From: Stereum hirsutum FP-91666 SS1
Lineage: Eukaryota; Basidiomycota; Agaricomycetes; Russulales; Stereaceae
NCBI RefSeq assembly: GCF_000264905.1
Contig: NW_006763147.1
Span: 822,953 to 855,302 of the forward strand
Reading direction: 5' to 3'
Length of the DNA stretch: 32,350 bases
Shown here in pieces: positions 1 to 11,107 of this stretch; positions within the stretch are counted from its first letter, which is position 1; each line of letters starts with the position of its first letter. The position numbers and the translations under genes are program-made. The notes under the pieces are model-generated. The model saw only the letters and a list, made by a program, of their open reading frames with translations. It made no database searches and had not been told where the DNA came from.

Positions 1-4
1 AACA

Positions 5-256
5 GAAAGTACTACGAGGGCGGAAAGTACTACACCGGCGGAAAGTACAATGCCAGCAGAGAATACTACAAGGGCGGAAAGTACTACACCGATGAAAAGT
101 ACTACGCCAACAGAAAGTACTACGAGGGTGGAAAGTACTACACCAGCAGAAAATACTGCGGCAACAGAAAGTACTAGGCTGGCAGAAAGTACTAAACAAG
201 CGAAAAGTACTATACCAGCAGAAAGTACTACAACGAGCAAAAGTACTATACCCACA
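5..256. repeat. 18-bp minisatellite, about 14 units
   Basis: About fourteen head-to-tail 18-bp units start at 5, 23, 41, 59 and so on to 239. The core is GAAAGTACTACACC followed by a variable RGCR-like tail, and most units contain the palindrome AGTACT. Because the unit is a multiple of three, one frame stays open and reads as a degenerate six-residue repeat (EST-T/K-x-x). The array reaches the left edge of the window, so its true length is unknown. Units differ at a few positions, so it is not freshly expanded. I see nothing showing that it is translated. Confidence 0.9.
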
Positions 257-404
257 AACCAGCATTGCGCACTTTTACTAGCACAGTACTATACCATAGT
301 GCCCCAGAAGCCTCAGTACTCTAAAGTACTGAGACGAGTCACTTTACTGAACCCTCTGGTTTCAATGGCTAAGTATACTACGCCTTCCTTGATATATCAA
401 GGAG

Positions 405-1129
405 GTGGTGATTTCATTGACCACCTCAGCTCCCTACGAGGACCCTTCGCTTCCACCAGGGCAAGGCGTAGCCATGTTTCCCGAATGGGTGTCATGCTTT
501 TACGATCATCACCTTTCCCCTTCCTTTCCTTCCACTCCAATAGTCAATCCGAAGGTCGAACTCAGCCTTACAGCGCTCGCCGATCCTCCGTCTACATTTT
601 CCACGCTATCGCCTGCAGATGTCGAGACTATCGTCTATCCTGGACCTGCCCTGGATGGAGGATCTGACTTTTTGCTCTTTGAAGCTGGGCAGCGGCTGGG
701 GACGTTTGATGAGATGAGGCGGAAGGCGCTCTTTGGCCCGGGTCGAGACGTCCTCCAGAGCTCCTCTGCCGTTACTGGAATGTCAGAGACGGGGCGGAGC
801 GCTGGTGATTGGTGGAAGAGCGTCGAGGTCAGGGTTATATGGTGTGACCGCAGTATTTGGCCGGTACTATGGGGCATCCAAGCGTTGCATCGGGAGCTAG
901 AGGATGCGAAGGCGGCTCATAAAGTGCGAGTTGGACGGGTGAATATAGTGAGAATTAAGGGAGCGAACCATTACGTGCGTGTTTGACATTTAGCCTCAGA
1001 GTATACTTTACAATGCTGACGCGATATCGCTCTGGGTAGCCACATTGGGAAGAACCTGAGCAAACGCTGCGCGTCCTCTTGTCTGAAGATGGTGCAGAGG
1101 AGGAAGACGCACAAGCTGCTAAATTGTAA
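405..1129 (+). pseudogene. alpha/beta-hydrolase, C-terminal part only
   Basis: The reading frame resembles the C-terminal half of fungal alpha/beta hydrolases. It has a WCDRS motif, whose Asp is the usual acid residue of the triad, and a late GANHY motif, whose His is the usual catalytic base. A 65-nt intron (975-1039, GTGCGT...GGGTAG) is needed to join GANHY to PHWEEPEQTL and to an acidic tail that ends at a TAA (1127-1129). I cannot find the N-terminal half with its nucleophile elbow. The sequence upstream is non-coding and then becomes the minisatellite. It therefore looks 5'-truncated, although exons left of the window separated by a long intron cannot be excluded. The start given is only the beginning of the open frame, not an initiation codon. 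Confidence 0.6.
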
Positions 1130-1436
1130 GCACGTACTTATCGATTTATCTAAATATATGCTCTGCGACGGCTACAGCTGACGGAGGTCCGTAGACATCG
1201 GAGTTGTTGATGTTGTTACGGTGGTAATGATTTTGCTGGTATTTTTCCTGCTCCGCTGATTGCTTTCGATCCACATCTTTTCTGTCTCGTCAGTTCAAAA
1301 GCTTGTGCAAAAATACAAGCTGCTTTTCGTTGAGTTCTTCAGTTGTTCACTGTACGATTCTAATGGCAGTCAGTGCTTCAGGCTCGAATGGGTTTCGAAC
1401 AACATATTATTGGCGGTGATTCGACTTTCATGACGA

Positions 1437-1649
1437 CTAAGACAATGCCTGGAGAGCTTTATACCCGGGTCCTGATTCATGGGCGGTGATGAGGTGACGA
1501 GCCATCATGATGTTGATTCTTTCGAGGTGTTCATTGATAGCGTTCACGACGCCGATGACGAGCGGGAGCGGACATATTGGGATGTGTAGGTTGTCCGGGT
1601 CTTTTCTGCGACCATTATTCACGTCGTGGGTTCTGTTGTCCTTCGACAT
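1437..1649 (-). CDS. doubtful small ORF, 70 aa
   Basis: A minus-strand ATG ORF of 70 codons with no family I recognise. A TATA-like GTATATAAATTA lies about 200 nt upstream on the same strand (near 1845-1856) and is followed by a pyrimidine-rich leader, which is why I list it. A second minus-strand frame (1615-1992) overlaps its 5' side and could be an upstream exon, but no convincing splice pair joins the two. It may equally be non-coding DNA between two genes. Confidence 0.2.
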   Translation of the reverse strand: MSKDNRTHDVNNGRRKDPDNLHIPICPLPLVIGVVNAINEHLERINIMMARHLITAHESGPGYKALQALS

Positions 1650-2297
1650 TTGAAACAGTAGGGTTCATTGCATTTGTGGAGGAATGTTGTCCTGGACTGA
1701 GGCAATCGATTATGGTGACGATGTGGCAGTGGGGTGCTGAGATGCTTCGAAAAGGAAGAAAGTTACATGGTGTCTCAGGCTCAGAGTGGCCCTGGTCGAT
1801 GTTGCTCCGAGACATTATTGCTGATGATTTTAGCCTCAGTAATTTATATACCCAAAGTGTCCACATCTCAAGCGCACGACGTCGATGACTCCGCACAATC
1901 TCGCCATCTGCATCACTTCCTTCTTCAACCCTGGCTGTCCAATCCACACCCTCCTGTACTCTAACACGCTCAACTTTAGCCTTGCACGCCATGACACCTC
2001 GTGCGTTAATAATTGACGAGGTACATTCTCCTCCTCCCTCTGTGCATTTTGGCTCTCACCTCCATCCGTGCCCTGAAAGAACTACATTTACAGCCCAAAG
2101 ATACATTGTGATATGTATCGCCTTTCATCTAGCGCCCCTTCTGTCCCGATGATTCCGGACCTTGCGTGAGATGAAGTCGTGTAAAGCCCAACAGTTTCAT
2201 GAGCATCAGCTTTCTGTTCGTCACTATGTCATCCATTGCAGTGTTTTCTCTTTAAAACGGACTCTCTATGCTTGAATGGTGTTTTCGTTACTCCATA
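1650..2297. other. intergenic, no gene recognised
   Basis: Together with 1130-1436 this separates the hydrolase remnant from the DUF6533 gene. It contains only short overlapping ORFs on both strands, the TATA-like motif mentioned for the small minus-strand ORF, and the presumed promoter of the DUF6533 gene. Confidence 0.5.
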
Positions 2298-3953
2298 ATG
2301 CCCCAACCTGACGTTTCTCTCGACCAGCAGCTGAGGTACGTACTTGTCATTCCGTGTTCACCGCCATGCCTTGCTGAAACGAAATTGTTTCCCTGTTTAG
2401 TTTTACTGGAAGCTATATCATTGTGTCTGCGACCGGTATGTACATACCTCACGTTATCTGGCCGATTCGCCCTGATTACCGGCGTCGAGAAGCTCTTTGG
2501 TTCACAGACTTTGTGCAAACTTTTCCGGCAGAAGTAAGAGCCATTTGGTCTAGGTCATTAAAAGGGCCCTCGACTCTCTTCATCCTGAACCGGTACAGCT
2601 TTCTCGGTTACCTTATCCTACGGCTTATTGTTGGCGAGGCGAAAACTCCCACTGCCTCAGGGTATATTTATATTCCATGTTTCGCTGCCCTGCAGGTCAC
2701 TATAGACAACGTTTACAGATGCTTGCTGCATGATAAGCTACTCAACGCTTTCGGCACGGTGTCGGTTGTATCAGCTGGTCGTGAGTTCAATGTTGCGCTA
2801 AATCGTGTGCGCGCCATACAAAACAATTATTTCTCTAGTTCTTCTTTCTCTGCGGGTGTATGCTCTCTACGGTCAAAGCAAAACCGTACTGGGCTCGGCC
2901 ATCGCCCTCATTCTTTCGCGTATGTTTATAGATGTCGACGTAAGTCTAGTGTTCTCCCGAGATTTCATCCTCTCATACTTTATTAGGTCGCCGTAAAACC
3001 AGAACACTCAACCCCAGGCGGACTCGATGCCCTTTGCCCCTGCGAGTTTATCCCGTCGAATATAAAACTTTATACTAGGTACGTGATTTGATTCGCTCCG
3101 ACTCTTTACTCCTGAGCAACGAACCGATTGCATCATAGATGTATGTTGCCATTGGGATATCCATGTACCATACTCACATGAAAGCATAGTTGAGGCAATC
3201 ATCCCGCTGCTGGGCCTCGCTTTTGATACTTTCATCTTTGTGTTGACTCAAAAGAAGACGCAAGACCATGCAGCCGAGATGCGCAGACTGGGACACTCCA
3301 GTGTGACACAGCTGATCTGGCGAGACGGTACGGAACGTTGTTATGCTTTAGTCATGTAAACGGGTACGCTGATCTAATATTATAGGTGTTCTATATTTCC
3401 TGTCAGTCCCTCTACTGGTAGCTCTCGATTGATTGACCCATCTTAGAAGGTTGCACACAGCGCAATGCTTTTAATCAGTCTTGGCCAAACTATTCTGACT
3501 CTGGTTCGTAGCGTATTTTATCAACCCTGCCGTTGTATTCTAATTGGACACACAGATTGCTGCCATCGAACTGACAGCAAGTGCCTCTATCGTACCCTCA
3601 CAGACCAGCTGTGCTTACGACCTTGCACGCTTCTTCTCTAGGGTGCATCCGTATCTCTCGGTTCGCTCATCAGCCCATTCTTTCATGTGTTGGTCACTGG
3701 TCTCATTCTTGTGAAAAATATCAGAACGTCTTACAACCTTTACTCAAATCACAACAGGATTCCCAACATTCTCACAAATCGCATGGTTATAAGTCTTCGT
3801 GTTTATGACTCCGACGGTCCACCGGCTGACACCACAACCCCCGATTCTTCATCTGGGGTGGATTTCACCTGGAATCCATGGCTTGGCAATATTGGGTTCT
3901 CATTAGATGCAGATGAACAAGATGATGAACGAGGCGGAGACTATTTCAAGTGA
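2298..3953 (+). CDS. DUF6533 domain membrane protein (multi-exon, possibly damaged)
   Basis: This resembles the Agaricomycete family with an N-terminal DUF6533 domain and about seven transmembrane helices. Function is unknown; localisation is inferred to be membrane. Seen in order: a short first exon (2298-2335), then TGSYIIVSAT, TFPAEVRAIW and LNRYSFLGYL, then LLSLRVYALYG. These are followed by a Cys-containing loop, a helix ending FVLTQKK, and the family-typical EMRRLG...RDGVLYFL, then NRMVISLRVY and an acidic tail. Proposed introns are 2336-2400, 2436-2489, 2778-2838, 2940-2986 and about 3079-3138, with several more to 3780. The first joins keep frame. The join near 3078/3139 does not with any consensus site I found, so there may be a frameshift or an unrecognised splice site. 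Family assignment is fairly sure; exact exons after 2940 are not. Confidence 0.65.
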
Positions 3954-4097
3954 AACCTGTACCCGGCGGTAAACCTTTCGTGGACTGAGGTGAGGACATA
4001 TGCTTTCAGAGAGATGTTTGGAGAAACAGAATTACTGCACAGTATATCTGGTGGCATAGCATTAGACGGGACGGGACGCAGGGCCGCTTGAAAACCT

Positions 4098-4649
4098 TCA
4101 GGTTGTCCGGGAGAGACCGTGGATGGGGTACATCGGAGCGAGGGAGATGGCACCGGTGGGAGTGTTTGTCTGGGACGAAATAAGAGGGAGAGGGCTGAAG
4201 CAATCAGTCTGGGTATGTTGGTTTTCTGTCATTCCTTCGACGAAACTCGAGATTATCGTCACCATCTTGCAATTGGCTTCTGTGAAGCAGAGGTTCGACA
4301 ACGTCGCACGCCATGAAATAAAATTCCCCGTGCTATTCGAGTAATACAATTCGACTACATTTGGACGCCCGTTGTGTGAGTCGAGCTGCCAGTCAATGGG
4401 AGCTTCACGCATCTTCAACTCCTCGTCCTCGGGTCCTTGTGGCGTCGTCAGAGGTCTGAGTCGCCGGGTGGCGTACATTTTGAACTCCCGAGTCGGCATC
4501 TTCCGACGGTAGCATCCTTGCCACTCGACCACCGTCGAAGCAGTCGCCACACCATCGACTTTCTTTGTGACACAAATGAAACCAGGACCAGAAACCTCTG
4601 ACGATTGAACCGAACGGTACAGGTTGAAGATGGAAGGGCTTGCGAGATC
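4098..4649 (-). CDS. uncharacterised ORF, probable internal exon or gene remnant
   Basis: This minus-strand frame is open for about 550 nt and reads like protein in its first two thirds, but it lacks an upstream ATG in frame, so an upstream exon would be needed. A minus-strand TATA-like box (4737-4744) lies about 90 nt before the frame opens. I do not recognise the family. A stretch containing HNGRP, VV, SN, G and WRA in fixed order recurs on the minus strand near 7850-7920. Coding status is uncertain, and the last third is less convincing. Confidence 0.3.
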   Translation of the reverse strand, partial: DLASPSIFNLYRSVQSSEVSGPGFICVTKKVDGVATASTVVEWQGCYRRKMPTREFKMYATRRLRPLTTPQGPEDEELKMREAPIDWQLDSHNGRPNVVELYYSNSTGNFISWRATLSNLCFTEANCKMVTIISSFVEGMTENQHTQTDCFSPLPLISSQTNTPTGAISLAPMYPIHGLSRTT

Positions 4650-4736
4650 TCAAATGCGGGGCCTAAATACCGAACGATTACGGCTCTGGGGCAATTTTGC
4701 GTTCTCCTCCGGTACTAACAGGTGTGCCCTAATTAC

Positions 4737-4744
4737 TTATATAC
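4737..4744 (-). promoter_or_regulatory. TATA-like box, minus strand
   Basis: GGGGTATATAAGT is read on the minus strand. It is the only strong TATA-like motif near the minus-strand frame at 4098-4649 and could drive it. The assignment rests on position alone. Confidence 0.3.
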
Positions 4745-5160
4745 CCCGGCACGGCCTTGGCATCCTCACGAGTCGTCATGCATCTTCCTACCTTCTCGTA
4801 TTGACTGTCGGTGTAAACCAGTAGATCGTGCACGAAGTTCTCGTGTACGCTGTAGCGTAATGCGCAGTACAAATCCTTGTCCGGCTCGGATGTCTTCGAA
4901 CAACAGTTGGCCTGGCAAGCGTGCATCCCCGGACTCATAGACCATTAGGTCCTCGGATGTACGGCTTCGGTGGCCATACAATGTGGGTTTTCCTCTCCTT
5001 TGCGAACTCCTCATTGGACGCAGCATTTCGCCCCACAACCGTGTGGGCTTTCTTCGCCTGTCGACATGTATAGAACTTTTGATCATCATCAGCACACCTA
5101 CGAGCTCCATAACGGATCCTCTTTACGGCAGTGATCCACTATTTTTCCTCGTGAACTACA

Positions 5161-5166
5161 TATAAG
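5161..5166 (+). promoter_or_regulatory. TATA box of the P450 gene
   Basis: CATATAAGATC lies 67-72 nt upstream of the chosen ATG (5233). Its distance and orientation suit a core promoter with a short leader. Confidence 0.5.
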
Positions 5167-5232
5167 ATCTGGAGCATTGCTCAACTCGTCTCGTTGCAAT
5201 CCAGACCGTCAATCGTCGATACTTCGCCTATA

Positions 5233-7729
5233 ATGCGTTTGCTAGAAAGATCACTCACAACATCTGTTCTGGTCACATCATCCACCGTCTTCTTACTGTG
5301 TGCTGCTCTTCTGATACTATCACGAGTGCGGCTTTCGTACAAGCAAGCGCATCTGCGTAACATTCCCGGGCCACCTGCACAAACCTTCGTATTCGGTGAG
5401 CACTGCCTTTTCCATCTTTTGGCATACGCTCTCGTCTGACGAGTTTCTGCTCCTAGGAAATCTGAAACAGTTCTTCAGCTTACAAGGTTGGGAGTTCCAC
5501 GACAGTATAGCGCTGACGTATGGACGAATCGTCAGGATCTGGGGACTCTTTGGAGTGAGTTGTCGTCTTCCCGCGGTAGGCTCTGTCACGCAACTCATCA
5601 CCTCCATCAGGATGTTCACCTCCATATAAGTGACCCCAAATCCCTTTACAATGTTTTGATCAAAGACCAGGAAATATTCGAGGAAACGGACACATTCATC
5701 GAGTACGTTCGCTATCCCTAGAGTCTCCTTCGCGATTTCGATGTGGATATTGATGCCGTTTACCTTGTTCAGGTCCAATAAGCTGTTTTTCGGGATGGGC
5801 TTACTGAGTACCCTCGGTCAGCCTCTACACTATCTTGTAATTATTCGGGTCTAACGGTACGGATAGGAGTGCACCACCGTCGCCAGAGGAAGCTGCTCAA
5901 CCCAGTTTTCTCTATCAACCATATGCGCTATATGATTCCTACTTTCTACAGTATCTCGCATCAGGTGGGCACCGCTGGCGCACAACCTCGATCCGAAACA
6001 AAAGTTATAACTGTTCTATGATTTCACCCAGCTCGACGACATCCTGAAGGCTAAGGTCGACAATGGGCCCCAGGAGCTAGATGTCCTTGAATGGATGACT
6101 CGCGTTGCGTTGGAACTCGTCGGCCAAGGCGGCTTAGGATATTCCTTCGAAACGCTGGACGAGCGGAAATCGAACCGCTACGCTGAGGCGGTCAAGATGC
6201 TATTGCACGTCTTTCTGCTTTTCTATGTGCAAACCCTGCCTAACTGATCATGCATAACGTAGCCCAACGGCTGGCAGGATCGAACTCCTTCGCATGTTTC
6301 TTCCGTACTTCTCCAATCTCGGGACTGCGTCTTTCCGCCACTGGGCCATACGATTGTTGCCGTCGAAGAATATCAAGCTGTTGATCGACGCCACTGAGGT
6401 CATGGACGAAACGTCGAAGAAAGTGTTCTACCACAAGAAGGAGGCTCTGGAGAAGGGGGATGATGCAGTAGTTCACCAGATGGGTGAGGGCAGAGACATT
6501 ATGAGCATACTGAGCAAGACAGATATTCCTTTCTCAACTTGATGACCTATGCTCATGGTCTCCGTTGATCCCAGTGCAATCAAACTTGACCGCTGATGAA
6601 GATGACCGCATGCCCGAGTCTGAGTTATTGGGCCAGATGTCGTAGGTCTCATATAGGACCACAGACTTGCACGATGCACTGATCAGAATCTCATTACGCA
6701 TACAGGACCCTGGTGTTTGCTGCAATGGATACGACGTCGTCTGCATTATCTCGCATCTTGTTGCTCTTATCCATGAATCCGAGCGTACAGGACAAACTGC
6801 GTGAAGAGCTCGTCGCTGCGCGCAAAGAAGCTGGAGGCGATCTCGACTATGACGCTCTACACGAGCTGCCGTATTTGGAGGCAGTTTGTAGAGAGACGCT
6901 TCGAGTGTAGGCCTGATCATCTATCGCAGCAGTGATTGTTATTAAGGCTTACTTCTCATGCTCCAGGTATCCTCCGGTGACCCATATTCCTAGGGTGTAC
7001 GCTGATCATCTCATCGGCGTATGGACAATGTGGACACTGACCTTTATCTGCAACTGGTTAGTGCGCGCAAGGACGCAGTCCTGCCGTTAAGCACTCCTAT
7101 CAGGGGTAACGACGGCAGTACTATCTCTGAGATAGTCATTCCTAAGGACACAAGCATCATCATTGGAATCAGGGAGGTCAACACCAGTACCGAAATTTGG
7201 GGCACAGACGCTGCTCAGTGGAAGCCTGAGAGATGGTTGTCGCCGTTGCCAGAGAGTGTCACGAATGCTCGTGTTCCCGGCATCTACTCCAACATGTATG
7301 ATCTTGCCCTAAACAGTATACGAGTGATCAACTTGAACTGATCGCACATTGTTCTTTGTAGGTTGACCTTCTTGGGAGGAGGAAGAGGCTGCATGTAAGC
7401 CCCAATTGGCGCCGTTTTCCTCTGGAAGTGATCTGATCATTGTTCGTGCAGTGGCTTCAAGTTTTCGCAAATGGAGATGAGTACGTTTGCTCCTGTTCAT
7501 GCTATTTTTTGTATAATACCAACCAACCGTCGCTAATTTCTCCATGGTTTCAGAAATTGTCCTGTCTCTCCTCATTCCCAGCTTCTACTTCTCGCCCGCC
7601 AAGAAACAGATCGAGTGGCTCATGGGACCCGTGTCTGCACCGGTCGTCTCGGGTGGCACGAAGCCCTCCATGCCATTGATGCTTACGCCGGTTCAGCCTC
7701 AGGCCGATGGTGCTATGTTTAAAGCATGA
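5233..7729 (+). CDS. cytochrome P450 monooxygenase, 14 exons, 562 aa
   Basis: Heme-thiolate monooxygenase, probably anchored in the ER membrane by the N-terminal helix (about residues 12-30), followed by the PGPP hinge. Visible signatures are the I-helix FAAMDTTSS (about 334-342), K-helix ETLR (about 392-395), KPERW (about 460-464) and the heme loop FLGGGRGCIG with the Cys ligand near 494. Exons: 5233-5395, 5457-5554, 5611-5702, 5773-5816, 5867-5964, 6032-6204, 6263-6513, 6575-6641, 6706-6906, 6967-6996, 7062-7295, 7362-7394, 7452-7480, 7554-7729. They total 1689 nt, in frame to a TGA, so the gene looks intact. Two introns (6205-6262 and 6514-6574) start with GC. The start is the first ATG ahead of the anchor. 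The substrate cannot be read from sequence. A GST lies downstream on the same strand. Confidence 0.9.
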
Positions 7730-8458
7730 TGTGAAGGGAAATGTGTGCTACGGTATACTTTGTACTATCGAAGTTTGACCGTACCAGTCAGTTCCGTTCG
7801 TACGAATTCAAGATTATTGTCGTCATCTCGGTCTCCGCTTCGATGCTATAGCACGCCATGGTGGTGACCCACCGTAGTTCGATTGACTCACTCTGACAAC
7901 ACCTGGACGCCCGTTGTGTAAGTATGTTACCAACCGGTACCATTTGGAGTTGATTTGGAGGCTACTATTCCTCGATTGCCGCCACTGTAAGGTAAGTTCT
8001 ATCTTGAATTGGTTGCAACAGTTGAGATATGATTGTGTGATATCATGGATACCTGATGTATGCACTACACTATGCCTTGCTGTGAAAGAAGGATGGGCGT
8101 ACCAAGGCGCCACAACGCCACAATCGAAGCCGACGGCTACCGACAGCCACCGAGCTCGGTAGACGCTCTGCATTGACTCCTCCGGAAAGCGCTGGTCGAA
8201 TACTTCATGTCTCGACCTCTCTATCAAGCTCCGTGACACATGCTATATGTGAACCGACCCCTGCGTGGAAGGATTCACCGGATGCCGTAGTGCAGCGGTA
8301 TAAGATGCCCTCCTGGCGCATGACGAGTCGACATCCCACCCTGACTTCTGAATCGCGCTGACCAGAGTTCTACTTATCGTACTTATCTGGAGTCTTTGCA
8401 CGCTCGTCACTATCGTCGAGCAAGGAGACTAAGTGTTGGACAACTCAATAGAATCAAT
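7730..8458. other. P450-GST spacer with a repeated protein-like motif
   Basis: No gene with convincing exon structure. On the minus strand an open frame (7823-8239) contains HNGRPGVV...SN..G...PWRA, matching in order the motif in the minus-strand frame at 4098-4649. The shared DNA is short (GCACGCCATG and GGACGCCCGTTGTGT, both about 55 nt apart in the two places), so it is either a remnant of a related gene or a small dispersed repeat. The last 250 nt are presumably the GST promoter; no TATA box is obvious. Confidence 0.4.
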
Positions 8459-9444
8459 ATGTCGCGTCCAGAGAAGAAGATCATCCTCTACGACTATCCG
8501 TGTAAAGTCCCCGGAGGCGCTTGGTCTCCCAACACATGGAAGGCTAGGTATGTACTCAAGCTTTATATCAACCAGCTTTCAAGTCCTTCCATCTCTGCAT
8601 CCTCTTCATCTACGCACGGCTCAAACTCCCCACCACCTAATCTAGACTCGCATTAAACATGAAAGGCATCCCCTACCGTACCCACTGGATCGCCTTCCCT
8701 CTAATCCGCGAACATTGCATCTCCATCGGAGCCGATCCCACCCTCCACATCGCCGGCGAACCGATATACACACTCCCAGTCATCCACGACCCCAACACCG
8801 GCGCGACGATATCCGAATCGTTCGAGATCGTCAAATATCTACACCAGACGTATCCCTCTCCCACTCCCTCGAACACGGACGCCCACATTGACACAATCGA
8901 ATTCATACCGGCCGGCACGACTGCCCTCCAGCAAGCCTTCACATCCGCATTCACGTCCACCGTCATCTCGCACCTCACTACCCTAATCATCGCCGATATC
9001 GGAGCTCCGATCCCCGGAGCGCAGGATTATGAGTTCTGGAAGAGGTCGAGGGAGGTGAGGTTGGGGATGTCGATTGATGAGTTTGTGCCGAAGACGGAGG
9101 AGAGGAGGAGGGAGTTGTGGGGGAAGGCGGTGGAGGGGTTCAGGACTGTGGGTGGGTGGTTGGATGCGAATGGCGATGGGGATGGAGGAAGGTGGGTGAT
9201 GGGGCAGACGTTGAGCTGGGCGGACGTGCTTGTTGCGAATTGGGTTTTGTCGTTGAGGAGGTTGTGGGGCGAGGATGATGAGAGGTGGAAGGAGTTGATG
9301 GGACTTGGTGGGGGGAGGTGGAAGGCTTATTATGAGAGTGTGGTGAAATATGAGTGGGTTGACAAGGAAGGGCTGAAGAGTTTGGGAGGCGCGATAGAGG
9401 ACAGGGAGAGGGTTGGTGGGAAGAGGCTTCCCACCAACCGGTGA
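8459..9444 (+). CDS. glutathione S-transferase, UstS-like, 295 aa
   Basis: Cytosolic-type GST that would conjugate glutathione to electrophiles. Two exons, 8459-8547 and 8646-9444, flank a 98-nt intron (GTATGT...TCTAG) and total 888 nt in frame. Near the N-terminus AWSPNTWKAR followed by LALNMKGIPYRTHW is the fungal UstS-like thioredoxin-fold signature. SESFEIVKYL (about residues 85-95) corresponds to the glutathione-binding E/D-S motif. The rest is an all-helical C-terminal domain. I chose the ATG at 8459 because it opens directly onto the first beta strand (KKIILYDY); the long ORF that begins at 8659 is only exon 2. Position behind the P450 suggests, without proving, a shared detoxification or secondary-metabolism role. 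Confidence 0.87.
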
Positions 9445-11107
9445 GAGTTGGATATGGACCGATATGGTTTGACAGTCTCAAGGCTGTGGTGAGCGCATCT
9501 TGTCTGCAAAGAAGAGAATAAATTCTGTATTTTGCATCTAAGTTCAGTACGAGGCCTAGTCGTGCGCGCCATAAGACTTCTGGTTGGTTTGAATGGCTGA
9601 TATGTTCGCTAGAATTTTACCTCCATCCGTAGCCTGTCTGCAATAGTAGTCATAACGAAGAACTGTACTAGCCGTTGTCTTTCTCTACTTATCTAGAGCA
9701 GCTGCAATTCAACGCCTTATTTAGGATTTTAAGAATGGGAAGTTCATAACGCGTGAAGCTCAAGATCATGATGCATGACGGTCCACGGCCACACAAATAG
9801 AAACCTTGCGAGTACGACGCGTCCTTGTCCGCCCAAAGGGGAAATTGAAATCCCGCAACGACACGTAAATAATCGTTGCGACGCGCGCTGCCACGTGTTT
9901 GCGATCGGACAATCTGGGCTTGAACGTTTGAGCAGCACCGACGGCCCAATGATTATATTCGAACACTGTACATCTGAGGCTGCCATCGTCCATTATAAGT
10001 GCATCAACATAGCAGCCCGAATATGTGTAGTGCTCATGACCGACATGCACCGTGCTTAGAGCCCTATAACGGAATTATGAGTCTGGAGGAAGAGAAAGAG
10101 CGGACCGTAGATCGATGCCTGAACAAGACAGGATTTGGGTCAGGTTTGGAGGGTGTCTAGGAATAAGAATAATTCGCTATATCGAAGCGCACCAAAATCC
10201 TTCCGACTTCGAGATAAACATGACCAGTGGACTTCCGTCGATGCAGAAGGATTGTTACTAACGATACCTCAAGCGGCGAGCATATATAAACGAGAAGAAC
10301 AGGAACTTCAAGGGCTTCCTGGCGTTGCCGGAGTTGTATGAGACCGAGCGTAAGAGTTGAAGATTCAAACGTCGAAGCGAGCAGAGCCACACTCAGATCA
10401 GATCAAGTCCGCGTTTTAAGTTGCGGTAGGTTGCGGTTCGGAAAGAAAGCTAAACGGTGTTATACAAGCGGATCTCGAGATCTGCAAGGGTTGCATAGAC
10501 TAGACTTCTTGAGCATTCGAGAGTCCAGAATCCTCGGGCGAGGCGAGGTATTTGTAGAGTCTATATAGTCTGTGCGATTCAGAGATAAGTACGGCGGCTA
10601 TGGTCTATGTGGACAGGTAGGGCCTGGTGAGGACAACTCGGAGGGATGCAGTACTTGATAGCTGGAATCGCAAGTGCATGAGAGATGCAAGACAAAGTTG
10701 AGGATGAGACGGAGGATGTACCGTAATATGTAGTTGGATTGGGTGTAGATCATCGCGAGAAATATTCGCAAAGCACAGTGTCCTGAAGTGGAATTTAGGC
10801 CTATACAAATATTCGACCAGAGGGAATAACACGATCGCATGCCGACTGCAGTGCCACACGCAGATCATTGATCAGGGCGAATAAGGACACCGAACCTGTC
10901 TCGGAGGGCGTGCAGATCTAGATGTTCTCCAATGCGCAGGCTCAGCCAAATATATCCATGGCTTGCATGCGCGTCAAGGGATCCTAGAGCGAGTCCGGAC
11001 TGACAAGTCATGATGTTGCGCTGTTGCGGACGGTGACGGTGCTCCGCGACCGCGAGTCCAGTAGTGGTCCAGCTCGTCGAGCAGAACGACGACGGAAATT
11101 AATTGTC
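9445..11107. other. gene-poor interval, nothing recognised
   Basis: About 1.7 kb between the GST and the region upstream of pyruvate decarboxylase. ORFs of 70-95 codons occur on both strands in mutually overlapping positions (9690-10060, 10135-10570, 10600-10870) without family similarity or splice structure. A TATA-like GCATATATAAACG at about 10279-10291 has no clear gene behind it. I see no transposon ends or tandem repeats. Confidence 0.5.

Noticed and set aside
1..256. CRISPR-like array
   Set aside because: The units are contiguous without spacers, and the DNA is clearly eukaryotic; it is a minisatellite.
50..667. 205-codon ORF across the minisatellite and hydrolase
   Set aside because: Its first third is the 18-bp repeat, and the rest is in a different frame from the hydrolase signature, so it is a shadow.
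9766..10059. Paired 94-codon ORFs on both strands
   Set aside because: No ATG context, splice structure or family similarity; openness on both strands suggests chance.
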